NCBI GenBank assembly: GCA_963701205.1
Contig: OY969575.1
Coordinates: forward strand, 1,922,001-1,986,000
Reading direction: 5' to 3'
DNA length: 64,000 nt
From: JALZKA01 sp963701205
Lineage (GTDB): Bacteria; Actinomycetota; Thermoleophilia; Solirubrobacterales; 70-9
Of this stretch, positions 15,497 to 23,031 are shown piece by piece. The notes beneath the pieces are model-generated. The model made no database searches. It was not told the origin of the DNA and saw nothing but the letters and a program-made list of their open reading frames with translations. Within the stretch, counting starts at the first letter, position 1. Each line of letters begins with the position of its first letter. The translations under genes and the position numbers were made by a program.

Positions 15497-17122
15497 ATGG
15501 CTGATCCATCGATTGAGCGCTTCCGGAGCGTCGCCTCCGTCGCGTACGCGCACCTGGAAGCTCGCCGCCGAGAGATCAACGACCTGAACGTCTTTCCCGT
15601 TGCCGACGGCGATACGGGCGACAACATGGCCCTCACGCTCCGGCACGTGATCGATGAGCTCGACCGGTTGGAGCACGAGGCTGTGGACGGCGATCCGAAG
15701 CGGCCTGAGATCGTGCGCGCGGTGGCCCGGGCAGCACTGATGGGAGCGCGGGGCAATTCAGGCGTAATCCTGTCGCAGATCGTTCGCGGCGCGGCTGAGA
15801 AGCTGGCGACCCCGCCAGGACGTCTGATCGATCCGGAGCTGATCGAGGTTGCGCTGGCGAACGCGTCGGATGCGGCGTGGGCATCCGTCCGCGACCCCGC
15901 TGAAGGAACAATGCTGTCGGTCATCCGCGCGATGGCCGATGCGGTGCGGGAACGGCGCGCGCAGTTCAACTCGTCCCACCGGCTTCAAGAGGAAGCCTCT
16001 GATGAGGAGCAGAACGCATTGCTTGCGGAGATGCTGGCAGCGGCGCTCTTTGCGGGTGAGGAGGCCGTCCGACACACGCCTGAACAGCTCGACGTTCTGG
16101 CGCGAGCGGGAGTTGTCGATGCGGGGGCTCTCGGGTTGGTGGTGATCGTTCGCGGCGCGCTCGCGGCGCTCGCGGGCGAGGAGGTTGAATTGCCGGAGAT
16201 CGAGTATTACGAGCCGGCGCCGCTTCTCCACACGGAATCCTCCACCTACACATATTGCGCGAACTTCTTCGTCACGGGGGAGGGTCTGGACGTCGATACG
16301 GCAGTGCCGCTGCTCGAAGAACTTGGCGACTCCGTACTGGTCGTTGGTGACGACGCCACGCTGAAGGTGCACCTCCACACGGACGACCCGGACGCGGCGA
16401 AAGCCCTCTTCGCTGGGCGCGGCAAGATCGAGCGCGAGGACATCGCCAACATGCGCGAGCAAATTGCCGAACGCCAGGCTCGGCTGGCGCCATCGCAAAC
16501 CGGCGTCCTCGCCGTCGCTAGCGGCGTGGGCATGCGACGGCTCTTCGAGGGTCTCGGTGCCGTCGTCGTCGATGGTGGCCCGACGCTGAACCCTTCGACC
16601 AACCAGCTCCTTCAAGGGATATCAGCGATAGCTGCGCAGGATGTCGTTGTGCTGCCGAACTCGAAGAACGTCGTCATGGCGGCCGAGGAGGCGGCGCGCC
16701 AGTCCGGCAAGAATGTGGAGGTCGTCGCGTCGCTCTCGCAACAGGCGGGTCTGGCGGCGCTTGTGGAGTTGGACCCGAACGGCAGCGGTGCGGACAACGC
16801 CGGGCGGCTGCGTGCTTGCCTTGATTCAGTGCGCACCGGTGGTGTCGCACCTGCAGCAAAGGACGATGTGGATGGGCGTTTCAGGCGGGGGGATGCCGTT
16901 GGCTTCGAAGGGGATGAGGTTGTCGCTTGGGGCGGGGTGGGCTCAACGCTGGTTGCGACGGTCGCGCGATTGGCGGAAGGCGCTGAAATCGTGACCATCA
17001 TCGAGGGCGAGAATCCGCCGGTGGATCTCGACGATTTGGCCCTTGGCTTGCCCGAGGGCGTTGAGCTTGAGCGACACCGCGGCGGTCAACCCAACTGGTA
17101 CTGGCTGATCGCGGCGCAGTAG
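15497..17122 (+). CDS. fakA: DhaL/DAK2-domain fatty acid kinase-like protein (FakA/YloV)
   Basis: Predicted ATP-dependent kinase that phosphorylates fatty acids held on a FakB-type carrier; 541 residues. The N-terminal DhaL domain (about 1-200) shows NVFPVADGDTGDNM, with metal-binding Asp residues, and MGARGNSGVILSQIVRG for nucleotide binding. The middle domain (about 225-310) and the C-terminal EDD-like domain (from about 330) follow. No FakB gene is in the window, so the partner is unknown. ATG 15497 follows rpmB by 13 bases. Membership of the FakA family is clear; the exact substrate is inferred. Confidence 0.85.
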   Translation: MADPSIERFRSVASVAYAHLEARRREINDLNVFPVADGDTGDNMALTLRHVIDELDRLEHEAVDGDPKRPEIVRAVARAALMGARGNSGVILSQIVRGAAEKLATPPGRLIDPELIEVALANASDAAWASVRDPAEGTMLSVIRAMADAVRERRAQFNSSHRLQEEASDEEQNALLAEMLAAALFAGEEAVRHTPEQLDVLARAGVVDAGALGLVVIVRGALAALAGEEVELPEIEYYEPAPLLHTESSTYTYCANFFVTGEGLDVDTAVPLLEELGDSVLVVGDDATLKVHLHTDDPDAAKALFAGRGKIEREDIANMREQIAERQARLAPSQTGVLAVASGVGMRRLFEGLGAVVVDGGPTLNPSTNQLLQGISAIAAQDVVVLPNSKNVVMAAEEAARQSGKNVEVVASLSQQAGLAALVELDPNGSGADNAGRLRACLDSVRTGGVAPAAKDDVDGRFRRGDAVGFEGDEVVAWGGVGSTLVATVARLAEGAEIVTIIEGENPPVDLDDLALGLPEGVELERHRGGQPNWYWLIAAQ

Positions 17123-17132
17123 CCACCTGCCG

Positions 17133-17870
17133 ATGGCGCTGCTCGACGAGATTTTGGACCGCCACGGCGGACTTGAGCGTTGGCGAGCAGTGAAATCGAT
17201 TCGTGCCAGCGTGCGAACCGGCGGACTGTTGCCCGGTTCCCGGTTTCGTCGCGCGTGGGAGCGGTCATACGACATCGTCGTGGACACGTCCCTTCAGCAC
17301 GTTGTGCTCGACCCGTTCCCCGTTCCGGGTCAGCGAGGTGTGTTAGCGGACGGGTGCGTGAGGGTGGAGGCCGACGACGGTGAGGTTGTTGCCCAGCGCG
17401 ACGATCCGCGCGCGGCATTTTTCGGAGCCTCCGGCGTCCGCCGCAATCTGCGTTGGGACGCGCTCGATGCGACTTACTTCGCCGGCTATGCGTTCTGGAA
17501 CTACTTGACCACTCCGCTGCTCCTGGCGAATCCCGAGGTCGAGGTGGCTGAGGGTCCCGACTGGACAGCCGGGGGAACACGTTGGCGCCGCCTTGAGGTT
17601 GGGTTTGCCCGGTCGGGCGTTCACACGCACAGCCCCCGTCAGGTCTTCTACGCGGACGGTGACGGACTGCTGCGCCGCCACGACTACACCGCCGAAGTCG
17701 TGGGACGCTGGGCAAAGGCGGCTCACTTGATGGAAGGCCACCGCGAGTTCGGTGGCCTTTGGTTTCCTACGAGCCGAAGGGTGCGGCCCTCCGGTTTCCG
17801 CAACCGACCGTTGCGGGCGCCCACCCTTGTCTCGATCGATATTGACGAGGTCACCGTCGAGAACCGCTGA
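17133..17870 (+). CDS. Conserved protein of unknown function
   Basis: Unrecognised by name; 245 residues with no signal peptide or membrane segment. It opens with LLDEILDRHGGLERWRAVKS. Conserved-looking stretches follow: DDPRAAFFG near residue 90, the aromatic-rich YFAGYAFWNYLTTPLLLA near 113-130, and RRHDYTAEVVGRWAKAAH near 180-197. The closing segment reads VSIDIDEVTVEN. These match my memory of a widespread, uncharacterised actinobacterial and proteobacterial family possibly related to lipid-binding folds, but I cannot assign a role. It lies 10 bases after the FakA-like gene and just before recG. A strong hairpin sits inside it at 17734-17760. Confidence 0.7.
   Translation: MALLDEILDRHGGLERWRAVKSIRASVRTGGLLPGSRFRRAWERSYDIVVDTSLQHVVLDPFPVPGQRGVLADGCVRVEADDGEVVAQRDDPRAAFFGASGVRRNLRWDALDATYFAGYAFWNYLTTPLLLANPEVEVAEGPDWTAGGTRWRRLEVGFARSGVHTHSPRQVFYADGDGLLRRHDYTAEVVGRWAKAAHLMEGHREFGGLWFPTSRRVRPSGFRNRPLRAPTLVSIDIDEVTVENR
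17734..17760 (+). other. Terminator-like hairpin inside the 17133-17870 coding region
   Basis: A 9-bp perfect stem, AAGGCCACC (17734-17742) with GGTGGCCTT (17751-17759), encloses an 8-base loop and is followed by TTGGTTTCC. It lies within coding sequence, so it may simply reflect codon choice, but it could cause partial termination before recG. Confidence 0.3.
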
Positions 17871-17887
17871 GCATCCCCGCGGGGTCG

Positions 17888-17893
17888 TAGCCT
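17888..17893 (+). promoter_or_regulatory. -10-like hexamer TAGCCT for recG
   Basis: TAGCCT lies 7 bases before GTG 17901, with no Shine-Dalgarno sequence. Confidence 0.45.
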
Positions 17894-17900
17894 GACCGGC

Positions 17901-20096
17901 GTGCCCCCAGCATCCAGTGCCGCAGCCACCGAGGCCCCCCGGGAGTTCGCGACCGGTACCGAACAGGCCGTGAATTCGCTCATCAAGGCTCGAACGCGAG
18001 GGGCCGTCCGCCCGAACCGCTTGCGGGTACCGTTGACCTCGATCCGGGGCGTGGGCCCGAAGCTTGCCGCCAGCGCCGCGAGGATGGGAATAGAGACAAT
18101 TGGCGACCTGCTCTGGCACCTTCCGCACGGTTACCGGGATCGCCGAACCGTCCGTCGGGTGGCCGACCTGCGGATTGGTGAAGAGGCGACCGTTGAGGTC
18201 GTTGTGAGGCAGGCGGCGGTTCGTCCGACACGCCGCCGCGGTTTGCGATTACTGGAGGCAACCGTTGCCGATGAAAGCGGGCCCCTCAAGGCCGTGTGGT
18301 TCAACCAGGCGTGGCTGCTCAAGCTGCTGCGACCCGGCACGAACCTGCTCCTGAGCGGCAAGCTCGACCGATCGGGATTTCGGGTTGTCGCGCACGAGGT
18401 CGTGGGTGGCGTTACCGATGGGGTCCACACGACTGGCCTCGTTCCGATTCACCCGGCTACGGATGGATTGAGCCCTGAACGCATCCGCGAATGGGCGTGG
18501 GGTTCGCGCTCGTTTTTTCGGGATGCGATTGAGGTTCTGCCCGCGAGCCTGCGATCGCGGCGTCACTTGCCTGGGGTCGCCGACGCGCTCATGGCGCGGC
18601 ACTTTCCCGTGGATGCCCAGCAGGCGGCCACCGCGCGCGAGCGCCTGGCACTCGAGGAACTGTGCCTGCACCAAGCAGCCCTGGCCGCGCGTCGTGGAAA
18701 CCGCGATCGTTCGCGGCCGGCGCTGGCGCTTGGGCGGCCGGGCGAGATCACGACCCCGTGGATCGAATCGCTGCCGTTCGAACTGACATCGGGACAGCAC
18801 GCTGCCCTGGTCGAGATCGATGCCGACCTTGAAGCCGCCAAGCCGATGCAGCGCTTGCTGATGGGTGATGTGGGCTCAGGCAAGACCGTTTGTGCGCTCT
18901 ACGCAATGCTTCGTGCGGTCGAGTGCGGCGCGCAGGCGGCGTTGATGGCGCCAACGGAAACGCTGGCCGAGCAGCATGCATTGACCCTGGGCACGCTGCT
19001 GGCGCAGAGCCCGGTTTCGTTCACCCTGCTCACGGGATCGACAAAGGCTGCGGCTCGCCGTGAGGCACTTGCCCGCCTGGCCAGCGGTGAACTCGCGATC
19101 GTGGTTGGCACCCATGCTCTGATCGAGCCCGATGTCGAGTTCGCGCGACTCGCGGTCTGCGTCGTGGACGAGCAGCACCGCTTCGGTGTTGCCCAGCGTG
19201 CCGCCCTCGATGCAAAGGGCCCGTCGCTGGATGGTGGGAAAGGACGAGCGGCGCCCCACGTTTTGCACATGACGGCCACGCCGATCCCACGCACCTTGTC
19301 ACTGACCGCGTACGGCGATCTCGACGCGACGACCCTGCGCGAGCTTCCCGCTGGCCGCCGCCCCGTCAAGACCTGGGCGGTGGGCGAGGAGAAACGAGCG
19401 GGGGCTTACGAGTTCATCCGCGAGCGCCTGCGGGAAGGCAGGCAGGCCTACGTCGTCTGCCCACTTGTCGCTGATTCCGAAAAGCTCCAGGCCAAGGCTG
19501 CGGCGGAGGAGGCCGAGCGGCTGGCGGCGGGCGAGTTCCGGGATTTTCGTGTCGTCTTGCTTCACGGTCAGATGCACCAGCGGGAGAAGGCGGCGGCGAT
19601 GGAGCGATTCGCAGCGGGCGAAGCCGATGTCCTGGTGGCGACGACGGTTATCGAGGTCGGAATCGACGTCGCGAACGCGACCGTGATGCTGATCGAGGGC
19701 GCAGAACGCTTCGGGCTCTCACAATTGCACCAGTTGCGCGGAAGGGTTGGGCGCGGTGCGCACGACTCGTTCTGCATCCTCTTCGGTGAACCGGCGTCCG
19801 AGCTGGCCCGCAAGCGTCTGCAGGCCATCGCCACCGAAAACGATGGTTTCAAGTTGGCCGAGGTTGACCTGTTGTTGCGCGGCGAGGGCGAGGTGCTGGG
19901 AACGCGCCAGAGCGGCCTGCCACGGTTTCGCGCCGCCGAGCTACCCGATGACGAGCCACTGCTGATCGAGGCGCGCAATGAAGTCCTCGGCTGGCTCCAC
20001 GAGTATGGATCGCTGGAAGCGCCGGCGCTCGGCCCACTGCTGGCCGCGGCGCGTGAGCGCTTTGGCGATGAGCGCGAAGTGGGCATCGCGGCATGA
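17901..20096 (+). CDS. recG: ATP-dependent DNA helicase RecG
   Basis: Branch-migrating helicase that remodels stalled forks and Holliday junctions; 731 residues. The N-terminal wedge/OB domain starts with LTSIRGVGPKLAASAARMG, followed by the helicase core: GDVGSGKT (322-329), VVDEQHRFGV (motif II), MTATPIPRTL (motif III), VIEVGIDVANATVMLIEGAE and QLRGRVGRG (motifs V and VI). The C-terminal region is complete. GTG 17901 is supported by the TAGCCT hexamer, although the first 35 or so residues are not conserved and a later start is possible. It overlaps rsmD by 4 bases. Confidence 0.95.
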   Translation: MPPASSAAATEAPREFATGTEQAVNSLIKARTRGAVRPNRLRVPLTSIRGVGPKLAASAARMGIETIGDLLWHLPHGYRDRRTVRRVADLRIGEEATVEVVVRQAAVRPTRRRGLRLLEATVADESGPLKAVWFNQAWLLKLLRPGTNLLLSGKLDRSGFRVVAHEVVGGVTDGVHTTGLVPIHPATDGLSPERIREWAWGSRSFFRDAIEVLPASLRSRRHLPGVADALMARHFPVDAQQAATARERLALEELCLHQAALAARRGNRDRSRPALALGRPGEITTPWIESLPFELTSGQHAALVEIDADLEAAKPMQRLLMGDVGSGKTVCALYAMLRAVECGAQAALMAPTETLAEQHALTLGTLLAQSPVSFTLLTGSTKAAARREALARLASGELAIVVGTHALIEPDVEFARLAVCVVDEQHRFGVAQRAALDAKGPSLDGGKGRAAPHVLHMTATPIPRTLSLTAYGDLDATTLRELPAGRRPVKTWAVGEEKRAGAYEFIRERLREGRQAYVVCPLVADSEKLQAKAAAEEAERLAAGEFRDFRVVLLHGQMHQREKAAAMERFAAGEADVLVATTVIEVGIDVANATVMLIEGAERFGLSQLHQLRGRVGRGAHDSFCILFGEPASELARKRLQAIATENDGFKLAEVDLLLRGEGEVLGTRQSGLPRFRAAELPDDEPLLIEARNEVLGWLHEYGSLEAPALGPLLAAARERFGDEREVGIAA

Positions 20097-20620
20097 GGGT
20101 CATCGCGGGTTCGCTCGGCGGCCGGCGCCTTGCCTCGCCTGGGCCGGGGGTCCGGCCCACATCCGATCGCGCCAGGGAAGCACTCTTCTCGATGCTCGGC
20201 GAGATCGAAGGCCTGAGCGTGCTGGACCTTTATTGCGGAACCGGAGCGCTGGGCATCGAGGCCTACTCTCGGGGTGCTGCGCGCGTCGTCGGGGTCGATA
20301 TCGACACGCGCCCGGCGGCCGAGAACGTAAGGCTCCTCGATCTCGCCGGACCGGTCGACGTAGTTGCGTCAGACGCCGTTTCCTATCTGGCACGGACGCC
20401 CGATCGCTTCGACATCGTCTTCTGCGATCCGCCGTATCAGGAGGGGCCGAAGGTTGCGCGCGATCTGGCGAAAGCCGTGAGTCCAAGGGTGGAGGACGGA
20501 GGGCGCCTGGTCGTTGAAAGTGCCTACAGGACGCCGATGCCCCTCGATCTGATTGGCTTCAAACTGGAACGCGAGCGCCGCTACGGCGAAAGCCTCTTGA
20601 GGATCTGGAGAAACGATTGA
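20093..20620 (+). CDS. rsmD: 16S rRNA (guanine-966-N2) methyltransferase
   Basis: SAM-dependent methyltransferase for G966 of 16S rRNA; 175 residues, the normal length. It opens with MRVIAGSLGGRRL, then RPTSDRAREALFSML, the SAM motif VLDLYCGTGALGIEAYSRGA and the catalytic DIVFCDPPYQEG (DPPY). ATG 20093 overlaps the recG stop. It is followed directly by coaD, a pairing conserved in most bacteria. Confidence 0.95.
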   Translation: MRVIAGSLGGRRLASPGPGVRPTSDRAREALFSMLGEIEGLSVLDLYCGTGALGIEAYSRGAARVVGVDIDTRPAAENVRLLDLAGPVDVVASDAVSYLARTPDRFDIVFCDPPYQEGPKVARDLAKAVSPRVEDGGRLVVESAYRTPMPLDLIGFKLERERRYGESLLRIWRND

Positions 20621-21129
20621 TGAGCAGCGAGCGCAAACAACGCGTTGCGGTGTGTCCGGGCAGCTATGACCCGGTTACGAATGGCCACCTCGACATCATC
20701 GGGCGTGCGGCCCGCGTTTTCGACAGCGTGATCGTCGGTGTCGTCGGTCAGGCCGTGCGCAAGCAGGCAACACTGTTTACCGCCGAAGAGCGCCAGGGGT
20801 TCCTCGAGCGCGCGCTCGCCGGGGCGGGTATCGAGAACGTCGAGGTGCGTGTCTTCACGAATCTCTTGGTCGAGTTCGTTCGCGAGTGCGAGGGGACGGC
20901 CATCGTCAAGGGACTTCGCGCGATCTCCGATTTCGAGTACGAGTTCGAGATGAACCAGCTGAACCGCAAGCTGGCGCCGGATATCGAGTCGGTCTACGTC
21001 TTTGCGTCGGCCGAGTACAGCTTCCTGTCTTCAACGGGCGTCAAGGAAATGGCAACATTTGGCGGCGACGTAACCGACCTGGTTCCCGACGAGGTCGCTG
21101 CGGCCCTGGCGGAGCGGGTCACTCGCTGA
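20620..21129 (+). CDS. coaD: Phosphopantetheine adenylyltransferase
   Basis: Catalyses the penultimate step of coenzyme A synthesis, transferring AMP from ATP to 4'-phosphopantetheine; 169 residues. CPGSYDPVTNGHLDIIGRAA contains the nucleotidyl-transferase TxGH-type motif. YSFLSSTGVKEMATFGGDV is the C-terminal signature. ATG 20620 shares a base with the rsmD stop; a TTG three bases earlier is possible. TCTGGAGAA, 9 bases upstream, is one of the few Shine-Dalgarno-like sites here. Its product feeds acpP, encoded downstream. Confidence 0.96.
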   Translation: MSSERKQRVAVCPGSYDPVTNGHLDIIGRAARVFDSVIVGVVGQAVRKQATLFTAEERQGFLERALAGAGIENVEVRVFTNLLVEFVRECEGTAIVKGLRAISDFEYEFEMNQLNRKLAPDIESVYVFASAEYSFLSSTGVKEMATFGGDVTDLVPDEVAAALAERVTR

Positions 21130-21209
21130 TGCCAAAGCAAAATGTGGGCAGGAGCTTGCAACTTGACGGCGAAATGAGCCTCGCCACTACCCGAGAGGCG
21201 TTTGCCCCC

Positions 21210-21215
21210 TAAGCT
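21210..21215 (+). promoter_or_regulatory. -10-like hexamer TAAGCT for the SepIVA-like gene
   Basis: TAAGCT lies 11 bases before ATG 21227, with no Shine-Dalgarno sequence. Confidence 0.4.
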
Positions 21216-21226
21216 GTCCCAGCCAG

Positions 21227-21697
21227 ATGGACGTTCTCGTACTAATAGACAAGCTCGACGACCTGATCCACAACGCGCGGCCCGTGCCGCTCACGGATCA
21301 GGTACGCGTTGATCGCGAGGAGATCTACGATCTTCTCGACCAGATGCGTGCGACGATCCCTGAGGAGATCAAGCAGGCACGCTGGATCGTCAAGGAACGC
21401 CAGGAGATGCTGGCGGAGGCCAAACGCGAGGCGGAGCGCGTTGTCAAGGAAGCGCGCGACCAGCAGGCGCGCCTGATCTCTGACGAGGAGGTCTACAAGC
21501 AGGCCGAGCGTGCCGCTGAGGAGATCATCGAGGATGCGCGCGAGACCGAGCGTCAGATTCGCCTGGGCGCCGAGGACTACGCGGACGAGATTCTTTCGAC
21601 CCTTGAGGTCAACCTTCAGAAGTTCCTCGCTGCTGTCCAGCGCGGACGCGACCGGCTTGCCGGCCACGACGACGAAATCGTCGACGACCAGCAGTAG
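21227..21697 (+). CDS. SepIVA/DivIVA-like coiled-coil protein
   Basis: Cytoplasmic coiled-coil protein of 156 residues. After the N-terminal MDVLVLIDKLDDLIHNARPV and EEIYDLLDQMRATIPEEI, a long, highly charged helix runs from about residue 45 to 145, rich in Glu, Arg and Ala (REAERVVKEARDQQARL). Position, between coaD and DUF177-rpmF-rnc-smc, matches the mycobacterial septation factor SepIVA and its streptomycete relatives. The family shares DivIVA-like N-termini and acts at the septum or in envelope growth. It is shorter than mycobacterial SepIVA (about 245 residues). The name is inferred from fold and synteny; an ATP synthase b-subunit-like hit would be a coiled-coil artefact. Confidence 0.6.
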   Translation: MDVLVLIDKLDDLIHNARPVPLTDQVRVDREEIYDLLDQMRATIPEEIKQARWIVKERQEMLAEAKREAERVVKEARDQQARLISDEEVYKQAERAAEEIIEDARETERQIRLGAEDYADEILSTLEVNLQKFLAAVQRGRDRLAGHDDEIVDDQQ

Positions 21698-21700
21698 TCC

Positions 21701-22255
21701 CTACTCGTCGTATACGGCTCGGATGACCGCCAGGTCGTCCGCTTCCCAGACCACTTCGCCGTCGCACCATTGGGCCTGGTCGGTTGCGGGCGACGGCAGG
21801 TCGAAGCCCTCTTCGAGCGGCGTAACTCGACGCTCCGGATCAACCTCGACGACATCGGCGACCACAAGCGAGCGCGAGTGCTCCTTGACGCGGCGAAAAA
21901 GCTCGCGCTTGCCGCTGGCGTCGAGGTGATGGAGGCTGAGGACCGCGATCACCAGATCCCATGGTCCGTCCGGAAGCGGATCCTCAATCCGGCCCAGTCG
22001 CAGGTCGTCCCAGCCCAGTTCGCGAGCCTTGAACACCATCTCGGGTGAGGAATCGAGCCCGGTGATCCGGGTCTGTGGAAACCGGTCCAAAAGCCGCCTG
22101 GTCGTCTCTGCCGTGCCGAATCCCAACTCGAGGACTCGGGCGGGCTCGAACGGGATGGCGTCAACCGCTGCGGCCTGCAACTCGTCGTAGCGAGGAACCT
22201 CCTCCCGGATCGTCTCCAGATAGGAATCGGGGTCCCAATGAAATTGCGCGTTCAA
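21701..22255 (-). CDS. Class I SAM-dependent methyltransferase
   Basis: Small methyltransferase of 184 residues. The N-terminus (FHWDPDSYLETIREEVPRYD) is typical of enzymes acting on small molecules. The SAM-binding motif I is VLELGFGTAETTRRLLDRF, followed by ITGLDSSPEMVFKARE (motif II) and VIAVLSLHHLD (post-motif). The substrate is unknown. The start is TTG 22255, with AAGGAG about 11 bases upstream. Its 5' end overlaps the 5' end of the DUF177 gene on the other strand by 18 bases, so the two may interfere in expression. Confidence 0.8.
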   Translation of the reverse strand: MNAQFHWDPDSYLETIREEVPRYDELQAAAVDAIPFEPARVLELGFGTAETTRRLLDRFPQTRITGLDSSPEMVFKARELGWDDLRLGRIEDPLPDGPWDLVIAVLSLHHLDASGKRELFRRVKEHSRSLVVADVVEVDPERRVTPLEEGFDLPSPATDQAQWCDGEVVWEADDLAVIRAVYDE

Positions 22256-22783
22256 GCTAACGTCATCTCCTTGCCCGCGTCATTCAACACGATTGACCTC
22301 GACTCGCTTGGGCTGAGGCCGGGACAAGGAGAACGGCTGGATGTCGGGATCCAACCCGAAGGGCTCAGGCTTGGCGGCCATGCCTACGAGTTCGACGACG
22401 GCGAGATCGACGCTCGGCTTGAGGTTTCGCGGACCGTTTCCGGATTCGCACTGCGCCTGATGTTCGCTGCAACGCTCGCGGGACCGTGCATGCGCTGTCT
22501 GGAGCCCGCGAGGTTGGAGATCTCGGTCGACGTTAGGGAGGTTGACCAACCCGCCACTGACGACGAGGAGCTGAACAGCCCGTATGTCAGCGCCGGGCAA
22601 CTGCAGCTGGCCGATTGGGCGCACGACTCCATCGCCTTGTCGCTGCCGGCCCAGGTTGTCTGCCGGCGGGACTGCGCCGGATTGTGTCCCGATTGCGGGA
22701 TCTCGCTGAATGACGTCAACCCAGCCGATCACGTCCACGACGCTCCGGTGGACCCGCGCTGGGCCAAGCTACGGGACCTCTAA
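22238..22783 (+). CDS. DUF177 (YceD) family protein
   Basis: YceD/DUF177 protein of 181 residues, linked in nearly all bacteria to rpmF and thought to affect 23S rRNA or ribosome assembly. Two cysteine pairs are visible: CMRCLEPARLEI near residues 86-97 and CRRDCAGLCPDCG near 142-154. The usual closing region (DPRWAKLRDL) is present. ATG 22238 is assumed; TTG 22271, nearer the family consensus start, is an alternative that would avoid overlap with the divergent methyltransferase. It is followed 21 bases later by rpmF. Confidence 0.85.
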   Translation: MKLRVQANVISLPASFNTIDLDSLGLRPGQGERLDVGIQPEGLRLGGHAYEFDDGEIDARLEVSRTVSGFALRLMFAATLAGPCMRCLEPARLEISVDVREVDQPATDDEELNSPYVSAGQLQLADWAHDSIALSLPAQVVCRRDCAGLCPDCGISLNDVNPADHVHDAPVDPRWAKLRDL

Positions 22784-22787
22784 CAGC

Positions 22788-22793
22788 TACCAT
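22788..22793 (+). promoter_or_regulatory. -10-like hexamer TACCAT for rpmF
   Basis: TACCAT lies 11 bases before ATG 22805, just after the DUF177 stop. The same hexamer precedes rpmB and ribD. Confidence 0.45.
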
Positions 22794-22804
22794 CATCCGC
22801 CGCG

Positions 22805-23014
22805 ATGGCTGTACCGAAGAAGAGAACTTCCAGCGCCCGGCGTGACAAGCGCAGGGCCACCCACACCATCGCGACTCCGCGCCCGAATCGTTGTCCGCGT
22901 TGCCACAGCCCGCGGCTTCCGCACCGGGTGTGCCCCACGTGTGGCACTTATGCGGGTCGGGAAGTAATCACGCACGAGGTCGGCGAAGAGCTCGCCGATC
23001 CAACCGCCGAGTAG
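22805..23014 (+). CDS. rpmF: 50S ribosomal protein bL32
   Basis: Ribosomal protein of 69 residues. It opens AVPKKRTSSARRDKRRATH as in bL32 and carries a zinc ribbon with two cysteine pairs (CPRCHSPRLPHRVCPTCG). The tail (HEVGEELADPTAE) is slightly longer and more acidic than usual. It is the first gene of the rpmF-plsX-acpP-rnc string. Confidence 0.96.
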   Translation: MAVPKKRTSSARRDKRRATHTIATPRPNRCPRCHSPRLPHRVCPTCGTYAGREVITHEVGEELADPTAE

Positions 23015-23031
23015 ACGGTGGACACCGCGTC

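Noticed and set aside
15078..15587. Protein-coding gene starting just after the riboflavin operon
   Set aside because: The frame runs through rpmB and into the FakA-like gene in the wrong frame, and GGGAGGT is only about 1-2 bases from its ATG.
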